Assembly: GCF_003667525.1 (NCBI RefSeq)
Contig: NZ_RCUW01000015.1
Coordinates: forward strand, 1-45,283
From: Mycetocola_B reblochoni
Lineage (GTDB): Bacteria; Actinomycetota; Actinomycetes; Actinomycetales; Microbacteriaceae
DNA length: 45,283 bases
Direction: 5' to 3'
Shown: in pieces, positions 25,051-34,424 of the stretch
Layout: the number at the start of each line of letters is the position of its first letter
Numbering within the stretch: position 1 is the stretch's first letter
Program-made: the position numbers and the translations under genes
The notes under the pieces: model-generated
Database searches by the model: none
The model's input: only the letters and a program-made list of their open reading frames with translations
What the model was told of the DNA's origin: nothing

Positions 25051-25375
25051 CATTAGGTCCCGGCTCTTGTTAGTCGCCGACAACTTCGTCAGGGGTGTAC
25101 GCGGGGTTTATGAGAGGCTCATCCAAAACGGGCGCGCCTGACGATAACGTACGTTCCCGATCGCTTTTCTGTTATGTCGAACGTTGATGCACCTACAGAT
25201 AGGGACGGACAGCTAGCCTGTCGCGCCGGCGGACGCGTCCAGTTGGAATGGGTGAATAGGAACTGCTCAGAGAGGCTCTGAACCAGCGCCGAAGGGCCGA
25301 CGTGTTCAGGCTCCCGAGGGTTGAGCCCGAGTCCGCCGGCGGCTGAGCGGACCGCAGGGGTGGTATCTCGATGCA
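25051..25375. other. 325-base region without a supported gene
   Basis: It lies between the FecE remnant and the CHAT gene. A minus-strand frame of 85 codons exists (25119-25376) but has no recognisable features. Next to the CHAT stop, GTCCGC...GCGGAC forms a short inverted repeat (about 25330-25351) that could help end the defence transcript. One edge of the defence island probably lies here. Confidence 0.5.
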
Positions 25376-26476
25376 TCAGGCAGGCGGCGTGACGAGCACA
25401 AGAGTTGCCGGATCTACGTCATCGCGGACACGCAGTTCGGGCAGCTCCGATCCGTCGAGGGCAGCCGCCAGCATCCGAACCTTCGCCTGCTCGAGTGCGG
25501 ATGCGAGGGACTGCGCCGAGGCGATGGCCGAGTAGAACGCGGACGCGAACACGATCGCGGATGTGTCATCGATACTGTCTGACATTCCGATCACTGCCGG
25601 CACCGTCTGCAGCATGTCATCGGCACCCGCGAGACTTTCGCAGGCGTTCAGCACGAGCAGGCGCGGCGGCTCATCGGTCGCGCCGAGCACGCGCGCGAGG
25701 AGTTCGAAGGTGACGTCGGCGCCGTCTTCATCGCCCGCGTCGTTCTCCATGAGTAGGCCATGCGGGCCCGCATGGCCGGAGAAGTGGACGATGTGCGGTC
25801 GATGGTCGTTCAGCCCGTCGAGGAGGTCGTTGACTGTCGCGGCTGGCGCATGGTCGACTTGCACGAGATCACGGTACTTGGAGCCGCGCAGTGCCTGTCG
25901 CACTTGGCGAACTTCCTGGTCGACGCGAAGCCAGGTACCGAAGCGTTGCTCGGTACCGTCTGGAGTGGTGATCGTCTCCTCCGTCGCCTCCGGGTTGGCC
26001 GTGATGTACAGCACCCGCAGCTTTTCCGGCTCAGGTGGTCGCACTTCGACATAGCGGATCTGCACGGGAGGGGTCGCGAGGCGGGCGATCTCGCGCGCGT
26101 GGGTTCGCTCTTCTTGTCGGCGACGCGAGTCGACCTGCTTCTGCTTGCTCTCTGCTGAGCGACGTTCGCTGTTGTCAGCAGACCGGAGTGATGTGGTCTT
26201 TGTGGCGATCGACTTGTCAACCGAGGCGAGGTCCTTTCGCGCCTTCGCGATCTTGGACTCCGCTGCTGCGCCCTTCTTATCCTCACGCTCGGCAGCGGAA
26301 AGTGAGGTCCGAATCGTTGACGCGCTCTTCGACCGGGCGGCTTGCTCGCGCTTCTTTCGCGCGCTTTCGCGTGCAGAGGCGGCGTCCTTTTCGGCCTTTG
26401 CGATGTCGCCTGTCAGCGTTGCCTTGCGACTCTGGAGGCGCACGAGCTCCGAACGGAGTGTGTCACTTCGAGCCAT
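25376..26476 (-). CDS. CHAT-domain caspase-like protease with coiled-coil N-terminus
   Basis: 366 residues. Residues 1-135 are a charged coiled coil rich in Lys, Glu, Ser and Ala. The CHAT domain (about 150-366) has the catalytic dyad: His235 in IVHFSGHAGPHG and Cys279 in LLVLNACES. The C-terminal ALEQAKVRM region fits the family. CHAT proteases act as effectors in several bacterial defence systems, where a sensor activates cleavage of a pore-forming or regulatory protein. Here the gene is the last of a minus-strand row starting with a restriction-modification pair and Hachiman. It is 196 bases from hamB and has its own good ribosome-binding site (GGAGGG). A direct role with Hachiman is inference. 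Confidence 0.85.
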   Translation of the reverse strand: MARSDTLRSELVRLQSRKATLTGDIAKAEKDAASARESARKKREQAARSKSASTIRTSLSAAEREDKKGAAAESKIAKARKDLASVDKSIATKTTSLRSADNSERRSAESKQKQVDSRRRQEERTHAREIARLATPPVQIRYVEVRPPEPEKLRVLYITANPEATEETITTPDGTEQRFGTWLRVDQEVRQVRQALRGSKYRDLVQVDHAPAATVNDLLDGLNDHRPHIVHFSGHAGPHGLLMENDAGDEDGADVTFELLARVLGATDEPPRLLVLNACESLAGADDMLQTVPAVIGMSDSIDDTSAIVFASAFYSAIASAQSLASALEQAKVRMLAAALDGSELPELRVRDDVDPATLVLVTPPA

Positions 26477-26672
26477 GGTTTCCCTCCGTCTCCTCGTAAT
26501 GCTCTGGACGATGCGCGCCCGCTCTTGACACTGATGGGCGCACGCACGTTGGGCGGATACCAGCTGATCTTTTCAAGCTTTCGATCGTTTCGGATGCTGC
26601 CTGAGATGAACGGTGCCTATGTGGTGAGGTCCGGCGCGGTGATGGCGTCGTGGCGAATAACAAGATTCCCGC
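26477..26672. other. Spacer between hamB and the CHAT gene
   Basis: No gene or clear terminator is seen in these 196 bases. The base composition is more AT-rich than the metal loci, as in the rest of the island. It is long enough for a separate promoter of the CHAT gene. Confidence 0.4.
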
Positions 26673-29225
26673 CTATTCACTTTTGCGATGGCTCAACGCT
26701 TGAGCGTTAGTGAGGTTGATGATCTCCTGTTGGATCAGGACAGGGATGTCCATTCCTTCGATATTCTGACGCGCAAGCCAGTCGCGGCTCTCGGACGAAG
26801 TCCAGTTGTCGACGGTGACGTATTGCGAGAGAGCAATAGTTGCCGTTCGCGAAAGCCCTAAAGCCATCAGGACGACCTCGCTCGGTCGGGAAACTCCTAG
26901 TTCGAGAAGCATGGTGATGTCCTGGCCGTGCCCGACGTCGTGGATGCCTCTCTCTGCAGCGTAGGCAGCGAGAACGTCCGAGTAGCACGACAAATATTTC
27001 GGCGCTTGGAATCGAGCGACTGTCTCGATGTCCGCCATCACGTCCCTGATCGCCTTCGCGATTGGCGTCTTTCCGGTAGCACGCTGCTCGATCAGTCGGG
27101 CAAGGGGCATGCCCTTCATCCAGTTGACGATCAAGTTTGCGAGCTGCCACTTTCGCCTGTCAGTCTCCCCGGGACCTGACGGGAGACCAAACGCCGCCGT
27201 CATCGTCGCCCCAATGAGCACGAGGGCGTCCTGGTAACGCTGCCGTGAGTCCGGCTCCTCGGGCAACGGCAATGTGAAGTCATGAGGATCGTTGCCGGTC
27301 GCCCTGAAATGCTCCAGGAGACGTTGCATAGCGATCGGGGATATGCCTGCATGTCGAGGGATAAGGTCTAGCGGGAACTGGGCGTCTTCGACGGCGCGCA
27401 CGAGAGCGCGTTCCACTTCAGTTCGCTCGGCCGGAACCGTGATGCGCTGCAGGTGGTGAGTGATGTCTCGCCCTGACGACTGCTGCGCCGCCAGATAGGA
27501 GAATAGGTTTTCGGAAGCTGAATCTGATCCGACTGCGAAGTCGCTGCGTATGTATGAGATCAGCGGAGCCACGTCTTGGAGCCCGTGGTGAGTGGCAACC
27601 TTCAAATTCGATCGGCGTCGAACCGTGGGCAGATTCGGCCACAGGCTCTCGTCGTCGGTGTCGATACAGACGATGTTGCCCTGGAACTCTTTGCCCCATC
27701 GGCCTGCCCGACCCGCGAGGTTCCAGAAGTCGGCTTCAGTGAGTGGGCGGCCGCGTCCTTTTTGTGGATTGCGCATGAAGATCGTTCGGCATGGGAGGTT
27801 GACACCTTCGAGGAGGGTGGAGGTGCAGACGAGGAACTCAATCTTGCCGTCTCCAAAGAGCCGCTCGATTTCAGACCTGATGGCAAGTGGCATGTTGCCG
27901 TAGTGGAACGCCACACGTTTCGCGAGCGCGTCAGCAAGGCTGTACTTCGGGTGGACGGCAGTACGCACCAGGTCTTGGAGATTGCTGATGTCTTCGTCAT
28001 CCTCTGCTTCGGACAGAAGATCGGAGATGTTCTTGGCAACCTTCTCCGCGTCATCAGCACCGTTTACGTAGACGATGTTGCCGCCATCGCTACCTCCGAG
28101 TGCATGTGCGACATATGCGATTCGCATCGGTACTCGAGTGGCACGTTGCTGCAGCTCGAAGCTGGCGACTTGGAGAACCTGCCCTTCATCCACCAGCGAT
28201 ACGATTCTTTTCGCGGGTGCGCGATACACGCCCTCGACCCGGATGAGGTTCTGGTTGACAGTGACCGCTTCGGAAGTCGTTGCCCTCGAACGAGCCGCAG
28301 CTGGCTTGTCGCTCAGCAATATCGTCGGGTTCGCACTGAGCGGGCTCGCGAAAATGACTTGCAAGCCTGGTCGATCCTCGACAGCACGGTCTAGCACTTG
28401 CTGAAGCAACACACCGCGTTCCGCGTTACCAAGTCCTTGAGCCTCGTCGACGAACAGAAGGTCGATATCGAACGGATGGCGTGACTGCTGAATGAGATGG
28501 AGTCTCTCTTGCGTCACGACAAGGACGCGGCGTTGCGTCTGGTCGAGCTCGGGATCCCAGGGCATCACAACGATGCTGGTATCTGTCGGGGCCGCTTCTC
28601 GAAAGTCTGCTGATACTTCTTCGACGAGGGCTCGGGTGGGCGCAAGGTAGACGGCCGTGAATCTATCGTTCTGACGGAGTTTTTCTAGGAACCATTCACG
28701 CACGATTCGAGATTTTCCGGCAGACGTCGGTGCGGACACGCTCACCCAGTCGAAGTCCGCCGCGTCCTTCCACAGTTCACTCTGGAATGAGTTCACCGCG
28801 AGGTTCTCGCCGCTCGACAGCGGGATGGAAAGCTGGAGGCGCTTCTTGATCGTCTCCAAGCGAAGCAAGGGTGGAAACTGTTTCCACAAGCCTGGTTGTA
28901 CGAGATCTCGTGATTCCGCGAGCTCCACTGACCTGTGGTTTCCTACGCGATCGAGGATGGCCGTGGCTGCGCTCTTGTGAGTGTCGTCGGTGTCGCTAAG
29001 AGCCAGACAAGCTGCCGCGACCCTAAGGACGGTGTTCTGTGCGCGCTCGGTCGGGACAGCTGATAGCGCACTCGCGCACAGCAGCGCGTAGTTCCAGTCG
29101 ATCTCGGTGGGCGGTCTGTCCATCTCGATCATCGGGAATTCAGCCTGAAGTGTGCGCAGACGGATCGACTGAAGAATGCCGCGAAACTTCTGCGAGTCAA
29201 AGACGACCTGGGACAGATCCGTCAT
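26673..29225 (-). CDS. hamB: Hachiman defence helicase HamB
   Basis: 850 residues. This is a superfamily 2 helicase of the Ski2-like type. Motif I is APTSAGKS (165-172), Ia APTRALVEEV, motif II DEAQ (260-263), motif V STLLEGVNLP, and motif VI NLAGRAGRWG. An N-terminal helical region and a long C-terminal part with no clear domain surround the core. Its first four bases overlap the stop of hamA. HamB is known to unwind and survey DNA and to hold HamA inactive until damaged or phage DNA is met. The identification rests on the helicase next to a DUF1837 nuclease. Confidence 0.9.
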   Translation of the reverse strand: MTDLSQVVFDSQKFRGILQSIRLRTLQAEFPMIEMDRPPTEIDWNYALLCASALSAVPTERAQNTVLRVAAACLALSDTDDTHKSAATAILDRVGNHRSVELAESRDLVQPGLWKQFPPLLRLETIKKRLQLSIPLSSGENLAVNSFQSELWKDAADFDWVSVSAPTSAGKSRIVREWFLEKLRQNDRFTAVYLAPTRALVEEVSADFREAAPTDTSIVVMPWDPELDQTQRRVLVVTQERLHLIQQSRHPFDIDLLFVDEAQGLGNAERGVLLQQVLDRAVEDRPGLQVIFASPLSANPTILLSDKPAAARSRATTSEAVTVNQNLIRVEGVYRAPAKRIVSLVDEGQVLQVASFELQQRATRVPMRIAYVAHALGGSDGGNIVYVNGADDAEKVAKNISDLLSEAEDDEDISNLQDLVRTAVHPKYSLADALAKRVAFHYGNMPLAIRSEIERLFGDGKIEFLVCTSTLLEGVNLPCRTIFMRNPQKGRGRPLTEADFWNLAGRAGRWGKEFQGNIVCIDTDDESLWPNLPTVRRRSNLKVATHHGLQDVAPLISYIRSDFAVGSDSASENLFSYLAAQQSSGRDITHHLQRITVPAERTEVERALVRAVEDAQFPLDLIPRHAGISPIAMQRLLEHFRATGNDPHDFTLPLPEEPDSRQRYQDALVLIGATMTAAFGLPSGPGETDRRKWQLANLIVNWMKGMPLARLIEQRATGKTPIAKAIRDVMADIETVARFQAPKYLSCYSDVLAAYAAERGIHDVGHGQDITMLLELGVSRPSEVVLMALGLSRTATIALSQYVTVDNWTSSESRDWLARQNIEGMDIPVLIQQEIINLTNAQALSHRKSE

Positions 29226-30169
29226 GCCACACCGAGTTTCTTTCTGACGGCTTTCCGCATGGCATCTACATCCGGGAAAGGAACGCAGAATACGTCGATA
29301 TTCACTTCAAGGAGCACATTCTTTTCAAGCCTGGCTCGGATGGATGTCTGCCATCGTTTGACGGCTTTGGCGATCTCGATTTCTTGTGCATCGGCAAGCT
29401 TCGTCATGTCTGGGTATGCCGCGTAATCAAACCCGATTAGGCATACCCCGTTCCAACGCACCTGGAGCGCCTTCGAGTTGGTCTCGTCGAAGTACTGAAG
29501 TAGATGCGCGGCCAGCTCGTCCTGCTGAACATTTAGGTTTTCGCGTACTAGTAGGAGATCGCGACGACGAGTATCACCATCGGCGCCGAGGAACGGACCG
29601 ATGCTGTCGAAGCAGTCGGTGAAGGCATCTGAACTTGACTTGTAGAGTTTCGACTCGCCCCAGTAAAGATCGAGCACACCGTCTTCACCGAGCTTTGCGT
29701 GCACTCCGTCCGACCCGTGTACGTGAACGTTGTTGTTCGTCTTCAACGACATCTTGGCCAACAGCTGTGGGAGCTGGAGCACCTGCTCCATTAGGAGGAA
29801 CAGGAGAAGCTCGCCTCCCTCACCAGTTCCATCTCCGTCCACGAAAAGCTCTCTCGCTTGCTGCTCGAGACGGGAGAATTGGCTGGTGGATCCAGTCTCC
29901 TGGAGGTGCTTGAGGGCTTGCTCGATACGCGAACGTGGAATACAGAAATCCATCGCTGCCCTTGCCATTGCAGTAGCGAGAAGGTCGATCGCCGGCTGAC
30001 CGTTCGCGTCCACCGAGACAAAATGAGTCCGAACAGTGGCCATCGAGTCCTGAAGGCGCAGCGGGACGTCGTACGCGCTCAATAGGTGCAGAAACTCGTT
30101 GGGGTCTCCTCGCACAAGACTGTCCAGCATCTCAGCGAATGAGTCCTTGGCAACTTCGATGTCGCTCAT
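29222..30169 (-). CDS. hamA: Hachiman defence nuclease HamA (DUF1837)
   Basis: 315 residues. The DUF1837 domain (about 90-310) shows the nuclease residues: Glu120 in EGGELLL, the conserved segment LLAKMSLKTNNNVHVHGSDG, Asp154, and Glu172-Ser-Lys174 in YWGESKLY. These form a PD-(D/E)xK-like site. The order hamA-hamB with a four-base overlap is that of Hachiman. HamA released from HamB degrades DNA and stops phage growth or kills the cell. It starts 28 bases after the restriction-type gene upstream, so both may be on one transcript. Confidence 0.92.
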   Translation of the reverse strand: MSDIEVAKDSFAEMLDSLVRGDPNEFLHLLSAYDVPLRLQDSMATVRTHFVSVDANGQPAIDLLATAMARAAMDFCIPRSRIEQALKHLQETGSTSQFSRLEQQARELFVDGDGTGEGGELLLFLLMEQVLQLPQLLAKMSLKTNNNVHVHGSDGVHAKLGEDGVLDLYWGESKLYKSSSDAFTDCFDSIGPFLGADGDTRRRDLLLVRENLNVQQDELAAHLLQYFDETNSKALQVRWNGVCLIGFDYAAYPDMTKLADAQEIEIAKAVKRWQTSIRARLEKNVLLEVNIDVFCVPFPDVDAMRKAVRKKLGVA

Positions 30170-30197
30170 TCCAGTACTCCCGGTTTTAGGTGCAGAC

Positions 30198-31307
30198 CTA
30201 TGATTCAGCGCCCAGCAGCGGCCTAGGCTCGGCCTCTGCGCGCCGGGCTCTTGCGTTCTTATGGAGATTGACTGGTGTGGCGTCGATAACGCGGCGGATC
30301 ATTTCTGCGATGAAACGATCCGGTCGAAGGTCGACGGGGACTCGCTCCCATGGGAGCTCGACAACGGGAAGGGTGGCCAACGCGATGTCGATCTCCGACT
30401 GTTCGATGTACTCCTCTTGGCCCCCGTCTGCTTCATCTGTTTCGATTACACCGGCCTCGACCAGTGGGTCCTCGCCGTCGCCCTCATCGTCCGCGGTTTC
30501 GTCAACGGCGAGGTGGGGGCCATACTCGATGACGATGAGCGATACAGCGTGGTATGCGTCGTCTTCGCGTCCGAGCTTCTGGAGGAGGTCGATGAGCCAT
30601 TCCGCCTTGTCGGGCGACTCGTCAAAGATGGTGGATCGGAGCCCGTAGACGAAGCCGAGCGCGGCAAGGGGGTGGCGGAGGCGGAGGTTCTTCGCATCGC
30701 CGTAAGATTCCTCGACCCGGTTGGCAGCGTTCTTACCGAAGCTGGAGTCCATCCGTTTTGTGCTGATGAGGAGCTCTGGTCCTGCCGCCCAGTTCGACAT
30801 GACGACGTCGACTTGTTTGAGGTAGTTCTTACCAAGGATGTTCGCCGAGGAGGCGGCTGCTCCGGAGGGCGGCGTCTTTGCCTGAAGTCTCTTCCAGAGC
30901 GCATCGCGTTCCTTGGCCGTGACCTTGTTGAGCAGGCTCACGATGGGGCCAGGCAAGATCCGCGGTGCAGACGGGCGTGGCCAGACGGCATCGGCGTCGA
31001 GCCCAGAGCGACGGAGCTCATACGAAAGCCAGACGTCCAACGCGAGAGCGGGTACGCCCGTCGTGGTTGGGGCTTTCAGGTAGAGCGGGACTCCGAGAAG
31101 CTTGATGAGCGTGTCATAGTCGGGCTCGTAAGAGAGAGCTCCACTCTCGTCTTTAACCCAAGGGTTGCTGTGCTCGCCGTTGGGGGCGGCATCAGCGACG
31201 ATGCGATCAAAGATCGCCCATGCTTTCGACTTTGTCGATGGTTCAGCGGCCACTTCGTCCCCTTGTTTGGCGTCGGCCAGCCAGGGCGGCGTGGGCGTCT
31301 CGCACAT
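30198..31307 (-). CDS. Putative type II restriction endonuclease
   Basis: 369 residues from ATG 31307 (MCETPTPPWLADAK); the frame is also open back to 31520, inside the methyltransferase gene. I do not recognise a named family. The centre reads NYLKQVDVVMSNWAAGPELLISTKRMDSSFGKNAANRVEESYGDAKNLR, where Asp, Glu and the S-x-K step look like a PD-(D/E)xK nuclease core, and the phrase resembles restriction enzymes. It overlaps the end of an Eco57I-like methyltransferase by 65 bases in the order expected for a restriction-modification pair. An acidic stretch (DETADDEGDGEDP) lies in the C-terminal third. The recognition site is unknown. Confidence 0.6.
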   Translation of the reverse strand: MCETPTPPWLADAKQGDEVAAEPSTKSKAWAIFDRIVADAAPNGEHSNPWVKDESGALSYEPDYDTLIKLLGVPLYLKAPTTTGVPALALDVWLSYELRRSGLDADAVWPRPSAPRILPGPIVSLLNKVTAKERDALWKRLQAKTPPSGAAASSANILGKNYLKQVDVVMSNWAAGPELLISTKRMDSSFGKNAANRVEESYGDAKNLRLRHPLAALGFVYGLRSTIFDESPDKAEWLIDLLQKLGREDDAYHAVSLIVIEYGPHLAVDETADDEGDGEDPLVEAGVIETDEADGGQEEYIEQSEIDIALATLPVVELPWERVPVDLRPDRFIAEMIRRVIDATPVNLHKNARARRAEAEPRPLLGAES

Positions 31308-32898
31308 GGTCGAGTTCGGATTCTGCAACAAGCTCGGGGTCGATGAGCAGTACGTCGTCGACGAGCTTGACTGCTGCGATGAGGTCTCCTTGTTGGAGGA
31401 GCTTCGTGACGTCTTGTTTGATGAGACGCAGTTGCTCGGCGCAAGCTTGTACATGGGCGGGTGAGGGCATTGCCCAGACATCGGCCTCGCGCGGCTCGAG
31501 CTTGAGGATCCCTCCTCCATACGCGCGTCCCACCATTTCGGCGTTGAGAAGAGTGACCGAGTTGAGGCTTGCGATGGGCAGAAGGTCGCGGCCCAGCTCC
31601 CGATTTTGCTCGTAGAGGTAGACGCCGTGGACAGAGTTGAGGTGGTGCGCGCCCGCTGTGTTTGTCGTGAGTCTCGGGGTGTCGGCGTTCATGCATGTCA
31701 GCATCAAGTCGGCGGGTGGCAGAAGCGGCACTCGGTACCATGGCTTCCGTACCCGGCACTTGTATGCTTCGTCGACACCCGCGAGGTGTCCGGTGTCGAT
31801 GTACGCCTGCGCAGCTGGGGACGGCCTGTCGGCTGGGCGGAACAGCCAGGTGGATTTGCCTTGTTGCCCGAGCTTGATCATCGCGCTGCTGGAGAGTTCA
31901 AGTCCTCGGAGATGGGAACTGCCAGGCGGTGAGAGCCGAACAAGGTCTTTGCGAGGCAGACCGAGTTCCTTGACTCGTGCCGGTGAGAGGGCGAAGTAAC
32001 GATTATTCCCGGTGACCATTCCAAGCGTGGTGTCGCCCCAGGTGTCGAGGCTTGTGAAGTGGCCTTCTGCTCGGAGCGTGCGAAGGGGCTCCACCGCGTC
32101 AGGGTCTACCAGTAGTCCTGTCCATTTCGCTGACGGGTCGGCGGGCTTCCAAGTAAGCGAACCGGTAATCGATGCGAGAGCATTGGCGTCTTGAGCCTGG
32201 TAGATCGTCGCGTGATCGGTTGGCCCCTCGTTGAACCCATCTGCGAGGAGCAGCACGACATCAGCTTCTGCTTCGGGGAAAACCTGTTCGGCGAATAGGA
32301 CGAGTTCAACGCTGCGGAATCGGTCGAAGAGGAACTGTCGAACAGCCGCCGCATAGTTCACGCTGAGGAGCTCCGCGGGGAGCACAAGCCCCATCCGCCC
32401 GCCGTCCTTCAAGAAGAGAGCGGAGTGGACCGTGAACGCAGCCCAGCTTGATGCCAGCGCGGTCAGAGAGACTCCGGCTTTCAGGGCTGCTGCGCGTGAC
32501 CTGATTCGAGACTCGCCGGTGAAGTCCTGGTAGCGGATGTAGGGCGGATTGCCGACTACGACGGAGTAACGGGCTTCTGGCTCGACGAGGAAGAAGTCGC
32601 TCACCGTGATGTTCGGGCTGCCCCCGGCGTCCTCAACCCGACGGTGCGCGACTGCGGCACTGTGCTCGTGGATCTCGACACCGTCCACGGCGGGCGTGCC
32701 AGCGCCGTGCTCGTGGAGGCGGCGCACTGCTTGGACGAGGAACGCCGCATCACCAGCGGAGGGTTCGAGGACGGTGTCCGTTGAGCTTCGGACCGCCCAG
32801 TCGGTCATGTAGCGCGTTATCGCATCGGGCGTGAAGAACGCGCCGCGAGCCTTGCGCAGTTCTGCCGTGTCAGCAGGAGTTGCGGCGGTTTCAAGCAT
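31243..32898 (-). CDS. Eco57I-like N6-adenine DNA methyltransferase
   Basis: 551 residues. FFTP (motif X), VLEPSAGDAAFL (motif I, SAM binding) and NPPYIRYQ (motif IV, catalytic) are in the gamma-class order. The C-terminal half (about 280-500) would be the target-recognition part. ATG 32898, with GGAG just before it, is preferred over the open-frame start at 32949. It would protect host DNA from the overlapping endonuclease gene downstream. No separate specificity subunit is present, which supports a type II system. Confidence 0.88.
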   Translation of the reverse strand: MLETAATPADTAELRKARGAFFTPDAITRYMTDWAVRSSTDTVLEPSAGDAAFLVQAVRRLHEHGAGTPAVDGVEIHEHSAAVAHRRVEDAGGSPNITVSDFFLVEPEARYSVVVGNPPYIRYQDFTGESRIRSRAAALKAGVSLTALASSWAAFTVHSALFLKDGGRMGLVLPAELLSVNYAAAVRQFLFDRFRSVELVLFAEQVFPEAEADVVLLLADGFNEGPTDHATIYQAQDANALASITGSLTWKPADPSAKWTGLLVDPDAVEPLRTLRAEGHFTSLDTWGDTTLGMVTGNNRYFALSPARVKELGLPRKDLVRLSPPGSSHLRGLELSSSAMIKLGQQGKSTWLFRPADRPSPAAQAYIDTGHLAGVDEAYKCRVRKPWYRVPLLPPADLMLTCMNADTPRLTTNTAGAHHLNSVHGVYLYEQNRELGRDLLPIASLNSVTLLNAEMVGRAYGGGILKLEPREADVWAMPSPAHVQACAEQLRLIKQDVTKLLQQGDLIAAVKLVDDVLLIDPELVAESELDHVRDAHAALAGRRQTRGRSGR

Positions 32899-33030
32899 GT
32901 CTCCATTCTGTCGTACACCCCCGACCGACACGGGGATGCTGCTCAGCATGGCGTGCTCTCCCCCGCAGAAACCGCCAGGTCGCGTGACGAAACACGCCGT
33001 CTCGCGCCCTGGCCGCGGTCTGCCTCACCA

Positions 33031-34211
33031 TCACGCTGGTCTTCCGAACGCTTGCTCCAGGAAGTCCGCTGTGACCGGGTCCACGGTCTCGTTGCGGCGG
33101 ATGTAGTGATCCCGGGTGATCGAGGGGTCGCTGTGTCCGAGGAGTTCGGAGGCGAGCTGCAGTCCCCCGACCTCATTGATCGCGGTCGCGGCGGTGCGGC
33201 GGAACCGGTGCGGGGTGACTTCAGGAACGCCGGCTTCCTGCATCACGTCACGGAGCTGCCTGCGGATGTTGTTCGTCGTGTGCGGTGTCCCGACGCGTGT
33301 GGAGAACAGCAACGTGTCCGGGTGGGTGAAACGGATCTTCTCCAGTCGCGCCTGGATCGCTCGGAGCGCAAACCCTGGCAGCGCGAGGCGGCGGACCGAG
33401 CGTGCTGTCTTCGGATGGTCCTGCCGGTGCGTGGGTTCGCCCTTGCGGCTCACGATCGTTCCCGAGATCCGCGCCGAGGGTATCGGCGCGTCGAGGTCGA
33501 GGTCGCCAAGGCGGATCGCGAGGACTTCCCCGATGCGCCCGGAGGTGCCGAGCATGACTTCCACGACCTGTCCGAGCTGCCCGTCGGGTTTCGGGCCTGC
33601 CTTGATCGGTCGCTGCTCCCACGCGCTGATTCCTGCGCGGATGGCTTTGAGTTCATCCGCGGAGTAAATGTCCGGGGTGCGGGCGGGGCGGCGGAGACGG
33701 GACACGTGATCCATCGGGTTGCGTGGAAGGATCTCGTGCCGCACCGCGAGTCCAAGCGCGAGGCGGAGGACGACTCTGGCTTGTCGTGCCCGGTTGTAGC
33801 TCTTCTTCGCGAGCTGCTTGAGGAAGAAGTCGCAGCGCGCCACCCCGATCTCCCTGAGTGTGACTTCTTTGAAGAACGGGAGGACGAGGGTGCGCATGTT
33901 CCGCTCATACAAGAGACGCGTCGTCTGCGAGAGACGGTCCTCGAGATCCATGTCTTCGAACCAGTACGACACAAGCGCGGGGAACGAACTGTCAGCGCTC
34001 ATCCCCGAGAACCCCGGGTGGAACAGGTCACGCTCGGAGAGCTTCTTCTTCAGGGAACGTTCGGCTGCGGGTCGGGTGGTGCCGGTGGTTGGACGTGCCG
34101 GCTCTTGCCGTCCCAGTCTCGGTACCGGGTGCGAGCGACGTAGCGTCCACCGTTGCTGCGCCGGATGGTGATAGTGCCGAAGGTCCCGATCGGGGTTCGG
34201 GGCCTAGCCAC
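33031..34211 (-). pseudogene. Tyrosine recombinase (integrase), frameshifted in the N-terminal domain
   Basis: The catalytic domain is intact in 33031-34002: Arg in TSGRIGEVLAIR, HRFRR (H-x-x-R), LGHSDPSITRDHY with the nucleophile Tyr. The N-terminal part lies in another frame: from GTG 34211, ARPRTPIGTFGTITIRRSNGGRYVARTRYRDWDGKSRHVQ, which is the usual start of actinobacterial integrases. One missing base near 34088 separates them; restoring it gives 393 residues, a normal length. A shorter 323-residue protein from ATG 34002 might still be made. It probably inserted the defence island. Confidence 0.82.
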
Positions 34212-34424
34212 GAGCGGTCCGCTCCCCCATGCTACGGAGTAGATCGGTCGTGGTCCACGGAGGTGTCAGTCCGGGTGAATGAGGATGGTGTGGAGAGAGC
34301 ATCCCTTCAGTCTGCGCGCCGACGCAGAACCTCCGAACGCGTCTGTGTCACCACTGCGGCTCCTGAACCCGCGTCCGGGCATTCAGCCAGTTAGTTGTTC
34401 GCAGACCTTTGGGCACTGCCCTGC
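34212..34424. other. Region upstream of the integrase gene
   Basis: 213 bases with no supported gene. The part next to 34211 includes a purine-rich GGGGGAG on the minus strand that could serve the GTG start of the integrase. I see no tRNA gene and no att core that I could define without the opposite boundary. Confidence 0.4.

Noticed and set aside
25119..25376. 85-codon minus-strand frame beyond the CHAT gene
   Set aside because: No domain, no signal sequence and no good start context; composition does not look coding.
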